This document shows positions 34,225-46,984 of a DNA stretch of 64,000 bases, one piece after another; positions within the stretch are counted from its first letter, which is position 1; the number at the start of each line of letters is the position of its first letter. A program made the translations under genes and the position numbers. Source of the stretch: Liolophura sinensis (taxonomy: Eukaryota; Mollusca; Polyplacophora; Chitonida; Chitonidae); contig NC_088306.1 in assembly GCF_032854445.1 (NCBI RefSeq), forward strand, positions 996,501 through 1,060,500, read 5' to 3'. The notes under the pieces are model-generated. The model was not told where the DNA came from. It did no database searches and saw only the letters and a program-made list of their open reading frames with translations.

Positions 34225-36355
34225 AAATGTCATCCTGATCCTACAGGTAGTGTGTGTACGTGTGTGTGTGTGAAACCAGTCATCCTGATACTACAGGTAG
34301 CGTGTAAACGTGTGTGTGTGTGTGAAATCAGTCATCCTGATACTACAGGTAGTGTGTGTACCTGGGTGTGAAATCAGTCATCCTGATACTACAGGTAGTG
34401 TGTGTGTGTGTGTGTGAAACCAGTCATCCTGATACTACAGGTAGTGTGTGTGTGTGTGTGAAACCAGTCATCCTGATACTACAGGTAGCGTGTGTACATG
34501 TGTGTGTGTGTGTGTGAAACCAGTCATCCTGATACTACAGGTAGTGTGTGTACATGTGTGTGTGTGTGTGTGAAATCAGTCATCCTGATACTACAGGTAG
34601 TGTGTGTACGTGTGTGTGTGTGAAACCAGTCATCCTGATACTACAGGTAGCGTGTAAACGTGTGTGTGTGTGTGAAATCAGTCATCCTGATACTACAGGT
34701 AGTGTGTGTACCTGGGTGTGAAATCAGTCATCCTGATACTACAGGTAGTGTGTGTGCGTGTGTGAAACCAGTCATCCTGATACTACAGGTAGTGTGTGTG
34801 TGTGTGTGAAACCAGTCATCCTGATACTACAGGTAGCGTGTGTGTGTGCGTGTGAAACCAGTCATCCTGATACTACAGGTAGCGTGTGTGTGTGCGTGAA
34901 ACCAGTCATCCTGATACTACAGGTAGTGTGTGTACGTGTGCGTGAAACCAGTCATCCTGATACTACAGGTAGTGTGTGTGTGTGTGTGAAACCAGTCATC
35001 CTGATACTACAGGTAGCGTGTGTACATGTGTGTGTGTGTGTGTGAAACCAGTCATCCTGATACTACAGGTAGTGTGTGTACATGTGTGTGTGTGTGTGTG
35101 AAATCAGTCATCCTGATACTACAGGTAGTGTGTGTACGTGTGTGTGTGTGAAACCAGTCATCCTGATACTACAGGTAGCGTGTAAACGTGTGTGTGTGTG
35201 TGAAATCAGTCATCCTGATACTACAGGTAGTGTGTGTACCTGGGTGTGAAATCAGTCATCCTGATACTACAGGTAGTGTGTGTGCGTGTGTGAAACCAGT
35301 CATCCTGATACTACAGGTAGTGTGTGTGTGTGTGTGAAACCAGTCATCCTGATACTACAGGTAGCGTGTGTGTGTGCGTGTGTGAAATCAGTCATCCTGA
35401 TACTACAGGTAGTGTGTGTACGTGTGCGTGTGTGAAACCAGTCATCCTGATACTACAGGTAGCGTGTGTACGTGTGTGTGTGTGTGTGAAACCAGTCATC
35501 CTGATACTACAGGCAGTGTGTGTACATGAATGTGTGTGTGTGTGAAATCAGTCATCCTGATACTACAGGTAGTGTGTGTACGTGTGCGTGTGTGAAACCA
35601 GTCATCCTGATACTACAGGTAGTGTGTGTGTGTGCGTGTGTGAAATCAGTCATCCTGATACTACAGGTAGTGTGTGTACGTGTGCGTGTGTGAAACCAGT
35701 CATCCTGATACTACAGGTAGTGTGTGTACGTGTGTGTGTGTGTGTGAAACCAGTCATCCTGATACTACAGGTAGTGTGTGTACGTGTGTGTGTGTGTGTG
35801 AAACCAGTCATCCTGATACTACAGGTAGCGTGTGTACGTGTGTGTGTGTGAAATCAGTCATCCTGATACTACAGGTAGTGTGTGTACGTGTGTGTGTGTG
35901 CGTGAAATCAGTCATCCTGATACTACAGGCAGTGTGTGTACGTGTGTGTGTGTGTGAAACCAGTCATACTGATACTACAGGTAGCGTGTGTACGTGTGTG
36001 TGTGTGAAATCAGTCATCCTGATACTACAGGTAGTGTGTGTACGTGTGCGTGTGTGAAATCAGTCATCCGGATACCACAGGTAGTGCGTAAACGTGTGTG
36101 TGTGTGAAACCAGTCATACAGATACTACAGGTAGTGTGTGTACATGTGTGTATGTGTGTGTGTGAAACCAGTCATCCTGATACCACAGGTAGTGTGTGTA
36201 CGTGTGTGAAACCAGTCATCCTCATACTACAGGTAGCGTGTGTACGTGTGCGTATGTGAAACCAGTCATCCTCATACTACAGGTAGCGTGTGTACGTGTG
36301 CGTGTGTGAAACCAGTCATCCTCATACTACAGGTAGCGTGTGTGCGTGTGTGAAA
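34225..36355. repeat. Compound minisatellite with (TG)n, about 40 copies of 40-60 bp
   Basis: Each unit has a fixed part, cagtcatcctgatactacag followed by gtagtgtgtgta, and a variable (TG)n/(TGCG) part ending gtgtgtgaaac or gtgtgaaat. Unit length changes mainly by TG number. A block of several units (from cctgggtgtgaaatc) is itself repeated near 34360, 34710 and 35230. Frames of CVCETSHPDTTGS type are artefacts. Confidence 0.96.
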
Positions 36356-37099
36356 TCAGCTTATCGCACATCAATCAACATCGTGAAAAGAAAGGCACAG
36401 ATCATGTTATGGGTTTGTCAGATCTACAAATTGATGCCAGAGGAGAAGATTTTTTCATGACCTCGCATTTTCTGATTTTAGTTCCTTTCTTTTTTTCTTC
36501 TTTCTCATACGTTTTTGCTCAATCAATAAAGTGCGTGAGTCCTTACATCATTGAAAGGCACAAATATAGCTTCAGGCATGTCCCATCTCTCTCTCTCGCC
36601 TTTATTTTTCTTGTTTAAAGCCCCACATCATACCATCATAATAAAAATATCAATATAAAAGCCGCTATATGGCATGCCAGTCCGACACTGACAACAGCAA
36701 ATCCTCCCTAAACACTGCAGAGCTGATTGTCAAACATAAAGATACAGTATCTTAAATGTTCTCATTGTAAACAGATTCGCGATGTGATCTCATTAGCATA
36801 TCTATAGAAACAGCCATCAATTTTATTTCCAAGAAGTCCAAAGCAAGGAATAACGTATCTATTTTCTCAAATAAGACGTTACATTTATTTACAAATTTCT
36901 GACAAAAAATCCGCTAAGCTTTCAGATTTTATCATCAACATCCCATTTATTCTCTCCTGTCCGCTGGCATCGCATGAATAATCACTGGGGGGAGACAGAT
37001 ACGCTGGGCACCCCCTCCTCCATCAGGTGGAAGAAAGTGGATGGCTTGAGGTACTAAAACCACCACTGGAGGTACATTGTAAAATGATTTTCAGAAAAA

Positions 37100-38605
37100 A
37101 ATCAAAGAAGAATGCCAGATAGGAAATGTAGAATATGACAAGAGAAACATCTTGTATGTTCTAAAAGCCTGATAAAAAGGTAAAAAAACACAATTAATGC
37201 CTTAATATTTTAGCCATAATATAAGAATATAATGCAAGATGGGAAATGTAGAATATGACAAGAGAAACATCTTGTATGTTCCAAAAGCCTGATAAAAAGG
37301 AAAACAACACAATTAATGCCTTAATATTTTAGCCATAATATAAGAATATAATGCAAGATGGGAAATGTAGAATATGACAAGAGAAACATCTTGTATGTTC
37401 CAAAAGCCTGATAAAAAGGTAAAAAAACAGAATTAATGCCTTAACATTTTAGCCATAATATAAGAATATAATGCAAGATGGGAAATGTAGAATATGACAA
37501 GAGAAACATCTTGTATGTTCTAAAAGCCTGATAAAAAGGAAAACAACACAATTAATGCCTTAATATTTTAGCCATAATATAAGAATATAATGCAAGATGG
37601 GAAATGTAGAATATGACAAGAGAAACATCTTGTATGTTCCAAAAGCCTGATAAAAAGGTAAAAAAACACAATTAATGCCTTAATATTTTAGCCATAATAT
37701 AAGAATATAATGCAAGATGGGAAATGTAGAATATGACAAGAGAAACATCTTGTATGTTCCAAAAGCCTGATAAAAAGGAAAACAACACAATTAATGCCTT
37801 AATATTTTAGCCATAATATAAGAATATAATGCAAGATGGGAAATGTAGAATATGACAAGAGAAACATCTTTAGCCATAATATAAGAATATAATGCAAGAT
37901 GGGAAATGTAGAATATGACAAGAGAAACATCTTGTATGTTCTAAAAGCCTGATAAAAAGGAAAACAACACAATTAATGCCTTAACATTTTAACCATAATA
38001 TAAGAATATAATGCAAGATGGGAAATGTAGAATATGACAAGAGAAACATCTTGTATGTTCTAAAAGCCTGATAAAAAGGAAAACAACACAATTAATGCCT
38101 TAATATTTTAGCCATAATATAAGAATATAATGCAAGATGGGAAATGTAGAATATGACAAGAGAAACATCTTGTATGTTCTAAAAGCCTGATAAAAAGGAA
38201 AACAACACAATTAATGCCTTAACATTTTAGCCATAATATAAGAATATAATGCAAGATGGGAAATGTAGAATATGACAAGAGAAACATCTTGTATGTTCTA
38301 AAAGCCTGATAAAAAGGAAAACAACACAATTAATGCCTTAATATTTTAGCCATAATATAAGAATATAATGCAAGATGGGAAATGTAGAATATGACAAGAG
38401 AAACGTCTTGTATGTTCTAAAAGCCTGATAAAAAGGAAAACAACACAATTAATGCCTTAACATTTTAGCCATAATATAAGAATATAATGCAAGATGGGAA
38501 ATGTAGAATATGACAAGAGAAACATCTTGTATGTTCTAAAAGCCTGATAAAAAGGAAAACAACACAATTAACACCATTTTAGCCATAATATAAGAATATA
38601 ATTAC
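37100..38605. repeat. Satellite-like array, 119-bp unit, about 12.6 copies
   Basis: Units start aatgcaagatgggaaatgta and end atataagaatat, and are nearly identical. The first six alternate between ggtaaaaaaac and ggaaaacaac forms, and the later ones between aacatttt and aatatttt, giving dimeric higher-order structure. A shortened unit occurs at about 37813-37870. On the transcript strand each full unit contains tgttgttttcctttttatcag, close to an ideal 3' splice site. Confidence 0.96.
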
Positions 38606-39766
38606 TTGTCTTTGGCTGTCAGAAGTGGTTTGAAAGTTTTGGGCATGGTGACCACAGAAAAATACGTAAGCAATCCACCCAAGCCCCCAACATAAAAAAA
38701 CACACATCACACTTTCCAGGACTTCCACAATTTATTCCTTTTTACCCAAATCTAATGTTCCAAATTACTTTTTTTATTGAGGTCAACGATCTTTTATGCA
38801 CGTCAGCATCCGAGTTATGGTGCTGTTGCGGATTTCTGCATTGGGTATGAATATAAACAGTGGAAGAACAACACTGGACATTTTATATTTTGCTTATATT
38901 TGGTACGTAAAAACAACCTTAAAATGATACTTCTGATGCCATGATTAAGTTCTCCCTTTAAATTTTATAAAAACTTCACAAAAAAAACTCTCAAGTGTCA
39001 CTATATGGTTGAAGAATCAATCAGGGTCAAGAAAAATGTGTGAAAAATGCTAAACTTTAAGTCCACTATAGGAATTTACACCCACTTGTACATGAGTCCT
39101 AATTTGAATGTCCTGACTGTGTACTCGACTATCTCTTGATCTACCTCAATCATACAAACAATCGGAGAGTGGAGTTGTGACAGAAGAAGAAGACAGAATG
39201 CCCTATCAGCTGTCAGACAGTGCGATATCAGAGAGGGGAATCTGACAAGAGAAATTCATCAAACCACTAGGCCAAAATAGGAGTCACGAACTTGTCACAT
39301 GTCAAAATCAGACTCCAAGCATCCAAAGTGAGGGGCCTATACATATTACTTGCTTGTATTTTGTCACCAAACTCAAGGATTTTCCACTAATATACAGAAG
39401 TACCTTCAATAAACCAGCACCCCTCACCAAGCACCCTAATTCCTCAACCTTTTCCCATATGGACGTGCAATTTTCAGTTCAATCCATGCAAGTTGATTTG
39501 AAATCAAAGCTACATTGTTTGGATTGGCTAATTTCAGAGTTTCGCAAAAAGTATAATTTTATCAGTCTATGCAGAATATAATGCCTTCAGAACATACTTA
39601 AATAAGCACCTTACAAACATGGGAAAAAGTTGAAAAATTACAGTACACAACAAACTGCCTTAATGATACAGGTGTAAAAAGCTTTACGAAGAGCAAATGT
39701 ATTCAAGCTTTTTGCTTTCAAATTTATTTTCTTTGAATGCATTCACGACTATATCAGTATTCAATG

Positions 39767-41212
39767 ATTGGGTTTACAATATAAACTGTTACAACTGAGG
39801 CTTGGTAGTTCATTTTAACAGCTTTTACTTCATCACCAGGCTTGGTATTGGGCTTACAATGTTAACTCTTACAACTGAGGCTTGGCAGTTCATTTTAACA
39901 GCTTTTACTTAATCACCAAGCTTGGTATTGCGCTTACAATGTAAACTGTTACAAATGTTGCCTGGTAGTTCATTTTAACAGCTTTTACTTAATCACCAAG
40001 CTTGGTATTGCGCTTACAATGTTAACTGTTACTACTGTTGCTTGGCAGTTCATTTTAACAGCTTTTACTTCATCACCAGGCTTGGTATTGGGCTTACAAT
40101 GTTAACTGTTACTACTGTTGCTTGGCAGTTCATTTTAACAGCTTTTACTTAATCACCAGGCTTGGTATTGGGCTTACAATGTTAACTGTTACAACTGTTG
40201 CTTGGCAGTTCATTTTAACAGCTTTTACTTCATCACCAAGCTTGGTATTGGGCTTACAATGTTAACTGTTACAACTGTTGCTTGGCAGTTCATTTTAACA
40301 TCTTTTACTTAATCACCAGGCTTGGTATTGGGCTTACAATGTTAACTGTTACAACTGTTGCTTAGTAAGTTCATTTTAACAGCTTTTACTTCATCACCAA
40401 GCTTGGCATTGGGCTTACAATGTTAACTGTTACAACTGTTGCTTGGCAGTTCGTTTTAACAGCTTTTACTTAATCACCTGGCTTGGTATTGCACTTACCA
40501 TGTTAACTGTTACAACTGTTGCTTGGCAGTTCGTTTTAACAGCTTTTACTTAATCCCCAAGCTTGGTATTGGGCTTATAATGTTAACTGTTACAACTGAG
40601 GCTTGGCAGTTCATTTTAACAGCTTTTACTTCATCACCAAGCTTGGTATTGGGCTTACAATGTTAACTGTTACAACTGTTGCTTGGCAGTTCATTTTAAC
40701 ATCTTTTACTTAATCACCAGGCTTGGTATTGGGCTTACAATGTTAACTGTTACAACTGTTGCTTAGTAGGTTCATTTTAACAGCTTTTACTTCATCACCA
40801 GGCTTGGTATTGGGCTTACAATGTTAACTGTTACAACTGAGGCCTGGCAGTTCATTTTAACAGCTTTTACTATTCACCAAGCTTGGTATTGCACTTACCA
40901 TGTTAACTGTTACAACTGTTGCTTGGCAGTTCGTTTTAACAGCTTTTACTTAATCACTAAGCTTGGTATTGGGCTTATAATGTTAACTGTTACAACTGTT
41001 GCTTAGTACATCATTTTAACAGCTTTTACTATTCACCAAGCTTGGTATTGGGCTTACAATGTTAACTCTTACAACTGTTGCTTGGCAGTTCATTTTAACA
41101 GCTCTTACATCATCACCAAGCTTGGTATTGGGCTTACAATGTTAACTGTTACAACCGTTGCTTTGTAGTTCATTTCAACAGCTTTTACTTAATCACCAGG
41201 CTTGGTATTAAA
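39767..41212. repeat. Minisatellite, 80-bp unit, about 18 copies
   Basis: The unit contains gggcttacaatgttaactgt, tacaactgttgcttggcag and ttcattttaacagctttta, then ccaggcttggtatt. Copies differ at several recurrent positions (aag/agg, tgttg/tgagg). The transcript strand carries GTAAGC once per unit. Confidence 0.96.
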
Positions 41213-41409
41213 AGACTGGCATTTAAACCACAGGAATCTGGTCACAGATATCATGAACCTATAAAAGTAGAAGATCTCGTCCTCATTACAGCAGTAATGA
41301 TCGAGGGATTCTAACAGCCATTGGGGGCCGGTTGGAAACAAAAGACACGTCCATTGGAAATGTCCGCACCGAGGAACAATAATCTCCTGGCTAACTTTTA
41401 TTAACATGA

Positions 41410-41815
41410 CCTTATTACGCTAAGCACGAAGCTCACGGCACAGCGAGAAAAAGAACGGCCAATAAACATCATGCTGGGATACGTTTTGGTGTGAGGACCC
41501 AGAGTTCTGTACAATAGCTCATAAACCTCTCTTCAATTGATTGGCAGATTGACACAAGACTGCGGCCGATAAATATCCTATCTTGGGGCCGACGACCTGA
41601 CCGACGGCTGAGGAATTGCTCATGGTGGATTTCGTGTTCAAACCTTCTGACTTCTCCAGCCCCAGGGACAGCCAAAGTAAGGAGAGCTGGGTCAAAGCCA
41701 AGAGGATTACACATATCCTGGTGTGTAACCCTGCCTTCAGCATACCCCGGACACTTTAGAACTGCATGATGACTGAGACAACGAGATACAGGCTTGTAAT
41801 ACAAGGAGTTTACAA
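41410..41815. other. GC-richer unique block, function unknown
   Basis: It stands out from its AT-rich surroundings: gcggccgataaatatcc, ggggccgacgacctgaccga. A 111-codon minus-strand frame is open here, but its product resembles no family I know and it lacks convincing flanking splice sites. A regulatory element or an old repeat are equally possible. Confidence 0.3.
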
Positions 41816-42131
41816 TCTCACAGCGGTCAGCAGCATAACAAGATAAGCCTGCTGTGCTGCAGTCGTGTTAAGTTAAGCCTTACCCTTACAAGGTACTGCA
41901 CATGCAGCAAAACTCTAAGGCAAATGTATATTGATAAATTTATGTGTAAAAAGCATCATTCTGTGACATGTTGTACAAATACCCATTGGTGATTAAACAC
42001 TGTGGTAAGGTGTTTACGAAACGGTACGGGTATATGTGTATATCAACACTCACGTCATACAGTTTAACAATACAGCTGAATCGTGAGGATCATTGACCAC
42101 TAAGACAACATCCAAACTGGCCAAGGATTGA

Positions 42132-42287
42132 TTTACTTATTTATTCATTTGATTGGTGTTTTACGCTGCACTCAAGAATATTTCACTCATATGACGGCGG
42201 CCAGCATTATGGTGGGATGAAACCAAGCAGAGCCCAGGGGAAACCCACGGCCAACCGCAGGTAGCTGGCAGAACTTCCACGTACGCC
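42132..42287 (-). mobile_element. Headless SINE copy, 156 bp, 13-bp duplication
   Basis: On the minus strand it starts ggcgtacgtggaagttctgcc and ends gcgtaaaacaccaatcaaat plus tail. Flanks are ggccaaggattga (42119-42131) and ggccaatgattga (42288-42300), one mismatch in 13. Confidence 0.88.
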
Positions 42288-42554
42288 GGCCAATGATTGA
42301 CCAAGGAGGTCAAAAAATATATTGATGAATTTATGCCTGAAAAGCATTACATAATTTGTATCAAAAGTAAGTACATGTGCAAATATGGGTCAACATTCAA
42401 ATGTGTTTCACACAATTTAACCCTATATGTCTAAGTGAATCATGGCGGTCATCATGCTAAGACAATAACCAAAATGACCATTTAGTGACCAATAATTACT
42501 GGTCAAGGGTATGAAAATATATACCGACGAATTTATGTCTGAAAAACTGTTGGA

Positions 42555-42656
42555 ATGAATGAATGAACAAATGATTATGGCTTAATGCCACATCGGCAAT
42601 GTTTCAGCCATACCATGGAGAAAACCAAGTTCAAAACCACGCCAGTGAAACACCAG
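42555..42656 (-). mobile_element. Short (ATTC)-tailed retroposon, 102 bp, exact 8-bp duplication
   Basis: Ctgttgga is duplicated at 42547-42554 and 42657-42664. On the minus strand the element begins ctggtgtttcactggcgtgg, contains ccgatgtggcattaagccat and ends ttcattcattcat. A shorter relative sits at 16877-16941. Confidence 0.8.
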
Positions 42657-43758
42657 CTGTTGGAAGACGATATCTTGTGGACGAGTGAACGTCAATCTTC
42701 ACGGGTACAGTAAACAATCTGACGACATATCTGCAATGCGACAGCCACGATTAGAGAATACGTTAAAACCAATCCTGATCAAGGAGTAAAAGACTAAAGA
42801 ACATAAACAACAACACTTACATGCCAATAGTATCTATATAAACATCTAAATGTACCCCATAAATTATAACGCAGGCCAATGTAAGCTTAGCTTTATTCTT
42901 CAACAAAAGAACGGATTACCAATATTCTACACATACTGGTCATAAAATAAATGATGAGACTGAAGCTGACAATGGCAGATTTTCAATAATTCCCTCCATT
43001 TTCATTTTCACCCACATGTATAAACCTGATTGCTCCATTAAGCTTCCTGGTAACTGTAAACAGACCTTATACAAAACCAGGAAGGATCACAGATCAAATT
43101 TGGTGCTGACATACACAATACAGTAAATCCATGATCCAAACTTTTTGTTTATTGTCAGAGTCCAGAATAATACGAAACACTGCTTGTGTTTTGTTTCAAA
43201 ATTATGGCTGAAATACTGTACCTGCTGTTCCTCCCAATTTTCAGGCCTCTCAAGAAGCTGAAAACCATGTTGGTGGAGCTGCATGTCTGTGTGTATCACA
43301 GTAGGAAAGCAAAATCCCTATCTGCCCCAAAAAACATTTCTCTGAGACATACTGGACAAACAATTCTAGAAAGATCAGCCGAAAAAAAAACAGAAATTAA
43401 TATTTATCCTTGCTGATCCAGTTATTTTCTCTATATGGCCAATGCTTGTCTGCTCCTAGCAGCTCACTCTCTCTCTTATACATCCGATTTTCTATCACAA
43501 ATTTCCCCTACACAATCATCCATCAGTCTCTGACCCAGGAGCAGGTGCTCTGTGACCCTCAGTTAACATCTTATCCCCCTCTCCTTCCAATTTCCAACCA
43601 TCTCCCCACCCCCAGGTCGCTCAATTCACCTGCGCGACTTCCATTCCCAGGCTCTTCCCATGCTATGGTTAATTGATGCACTGCTGGACATGACCAGAAA
43701 CCTATTACAGGATAGCTGGAGCATGTGGCTTTGGTTAGCACCAGGTTTCCACAGGAAT

Positions 43759-44150
43759 GTCCAAGACATGGGTGGAAACTAATGACTGCTTCTCTCTTGC
43801 ATGGGACAATCCTTTTATCACTGTATGTCAGGTATATGCATGTAAGAAACTGAATGGCAGAACATCTGCTAGCTACATGTACCACATGGCTTTCATTATC
43901 ACTATGCATGTATTTATGTCCAAGATTGGAGACCAATGACTTCTTCTCTCCTGCATGAAACAACCCTTTACCACTGTTGATGTCAGGTGATACACACATC
44001 AGAAATTCACATCATGACACTTCTGCTAGTTTCATGTACCTGTACCCTCTGGTAATGCATGCATTACCACTGCATTGTCCAAGAGATGGCTCAAAACTAA
44101 TGGCTCCTTCTGTTTTGCATGAAACAAGCCTTATCATGGCAGATCTTAGA
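43759..44150. repeat. Degenerate repeat, about 159 bp, 2.5 copies
   Basis: Gtccaagayatgg-type starts are at 43759, 43918 and 44077, each followed by aatgactgcttctctcttgc or a diverged form. The 142-codon minus-strand frame that overlaps it has no recognisable family. Confidence 0.75.
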
Positions 44151-44774
44151 TTGTGAGAACTTTTGCACAAAAGGGTAAATAGCCTTACCACTAATCGTTC
44201 AAAGAGTTGACTTTATTCAGATCGTAAGCACAGTCAAGCTTTGTAAGTTGAGTATCTACTTCAGTAATTACCACAGCAAATGTATGCCTTGTGATTTGAG
44301 GTACAAAACTATAGTACCGTCAGATATGAAATGAAGCGAGCAAAACCTAAGCCAGAACTCAAATTAATGCATTGAAATTCTCTCACAAATCACCTGTGAA
44401 AACCTTGGCACAGAAGATTGAATGTTACAACTGTGTTCACTATGGGTTACGGGCACCACACAAATGTGGTAGTTGAGAAGATCAAAGGTTTTGACGAAGG
44501 TTAAGTTACACCCCATTCCATAAATCAATTTAACATGGAAACATCATCTTAACTTCATGGTTCATACATCCAACCAGGTAAAGGGAATCATCATTTTACC
44601 TTTGATGACAACAAAACTGCAGTAATGTTACAAGGGCCTTACAACCTTGATACAAGTACACACGCCATGTGTGCCAGCGATACACGAACTAAAAATGGTC
44701 AGACAAAACCCATGGTTTGCTAAGGCTGTAAGCTCCCAAAGGCCTTATACTGCTACCTTGGAATTATTATTGGG

Positions 44775-44870
44775 TGTTTATTATTATTTGTTTATTTGAT
44801 TGTTGTTTTACTCCATATTGAAGAATATTTCACCTACATGATGGCGACCAGCATTAAGGTGGGAGCTGTG
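44775..44870 (-). mobile_element. SINE 3' fragment
   Basis: Tail and distal body only: tgtttatttgattgttgtttt, gaagaatatttcacctacat, ccagcattaaggtggga. The upstream body is lost. Confidence 0.75.
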
Positions 44871-45691
44871 GATTGCATAGACGATACTATAGAAGAACGT
44901 TTCTTCCTTTCTGCATGCATCTGGTCATGAACATCTCTGATCACCTTTGGGGCACTCACACAACATGAAGAAGCTTCCCTGAAGAAACCTATACGTCTTT
45001 ACACATCTGAGCAAGTGTTCACGTCAATAAAGTGCTCTCAGGTATTTGGAATGGAAGGTCTATAAGTCCCTTGGATTCCCTTCGAGACTCCTGTAAGCTT
45101 CAAGACTTTCCTGGCTGTTAAGATAGTTACTGCCATATCCCCAGTAAAGTCCCTTTGTTCCAAGGGATTTGGGGTTTCCAATATATCTGGTGAAAGTCAA
45201 ATACAGAAACTACTGTATTTCTTTGGTCCAATTTAGACACAAAAACTTTTGCCACCAAAGAAAAAGACATAAAATCATACAAAGGACATAAAATTTTGCC
45301 CGTGACAAAGTTGCACATTTTGCACAATTCAGTAACTTACATGTACATGTAAAAAAATGTTTTGAGGATGTCTTGGAAGGTTAGAGGGTAATGGGAAAAT
45401 GTCATTTTCAGCACCTTAAGTTATATTTTATGACATATCTGTTGCCTGCTAAAATGCATTTTTTGGCTGAAATTTTAACTCCCTTACATTACATCCACAT
45501 TATGTCAAATCATGGTGCACTTGTAAATGTGCAAGATTTCTCGTCCCAGGCAATGCGATTCTTCAATGTGCATCAGTGTCAATGGGCAATAGGGAATTCC
45601 TCCCATCCATTACAGATAAAAGATTGTGCCCACTCAATTATCACCTACGTACTACAAGGCATGCCAAAGTGACAGCAATTATAGCTTGACA

Positions 45692-45772
45692 CACTGCCGG
45701 GACACACAGCTGGGACACACAGCTGGGACACAAGCCGGGACAGACAGCTGGGACACACAGCCGGGACAGAGC
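45692..45772. repeat. 14-bp unit, about 6 copies
   Basis: Units of gctgggacacacag, alternating with gccgggaca variants. Confidence 0.92.
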
Positions 45773-45889
45773 AGGAACTCATGTACAGAAATTATATTAT
45801 ATACCCTGTATTATTTACTCTGTAAATACCTTATCAGCATCATCAGAGGGAAAATTTTTGTGAAATATAATAATCCTCAATAATTTTAG

Positions 45890-46015
45890 TTGTTTATTTG
45901 ACTGGTGTATTACGCTGCATTCAGGAATATTTCACATATACGAAGACAGCCAGAACTATCGTGTTAGAAAACTAGGCAAAGAATGTGGGAAAACTTGCGA
46001 TCATCCGCAAAGTTG
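45890..46015 (-). mobile_element. Degenerate headless SINE copy
   Basis: Tttatttgactggtgtatta, ggaatatttcacatatacga and gatcatccgcaaagttgctgg match the family body at low identity. An old insertion; duplications are not visible. Confidence 0.7.
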
Positions 46016-46984
46016 CTGGCACCTCTATAAATAAAGCCTCTATTAGTACTATTAATTCATTACAACAGACGCATAAACACATCAGTCAAATGGTTAATGA
46101 ACTGTCCAAACAGCTCCGATTACCAACGATGCTTAGCGATATATGTACACCTCGTCCATTGTTATAAATCGATCAATTCTACAAATCCGCCAAACTATCG
46201 CTGTGTGAACCTCTTGAAGCACACTCTCACCTGTCGACAGGGATCACTAAGTTTCTGGGTCAACGTTTAGGGTAGTGGTGATGTCAATCAGATGTGGCGA
46301 ATGTTTGTCCAGTTAGACCGGCACCCTGGGGGCATTTCTTGACTGAGCAGTAATTAACCTTCACTTAAGGCTTAAGCTTCAGGTCACTGAGTGGCCAAAA
46401 TGGTCTGAATGCTCATTGAGGCTTGCCTGAAGTAAATCCAATTGGACATGGCACAATGGGTTTGGCAGTCTCCTTGCTGAAAGTTCCATGAAGCCTGAGT
46501 CTGTACTAGATTGCCGAGCCGGCCAGAAGCTACCATTACTCCAACACACAGATTGATCCTTTTACAGATCCACTATACCGTCATGACAGAACAGTACTTG
46601 TACCTAGTTGCATTAGGCTTGGCTATGATATTGTTATTCTTGTAATATGTTCTGATAATACATAATAGACCAATAAACAAGTGCTAGTGATTTTATCCCC
46701 CATTTTTCACAGACTAATCCTCTTGCTCAGCACAAGCAGTATTCTGATGCTAACATGGGGAAGTCGCAGGTCACTGAGGTGAGCTGTACAAACAGTATCC
46801 CGATGAGGTAGTGATCCATGGGTAGTGTACACACTGTACGCAGTACACAAGGGTGATTCGTAGATGAAAAATCATGTGAAGATATTAGTGACTTGAGACA
46901 GAATCACACAGAGTTTCTCGTGTTTTTTTTTTCACCAGCTGAGCAAAGCACGACGATAAACAGGTGAAAAATCCATTAAATCAC

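Noticed and set aside
43571-43999. 142-codon minus-strand frame
   Set aside because: Overlaps a degenerate 159-bp repeat, resembles no CASK exon or known family.
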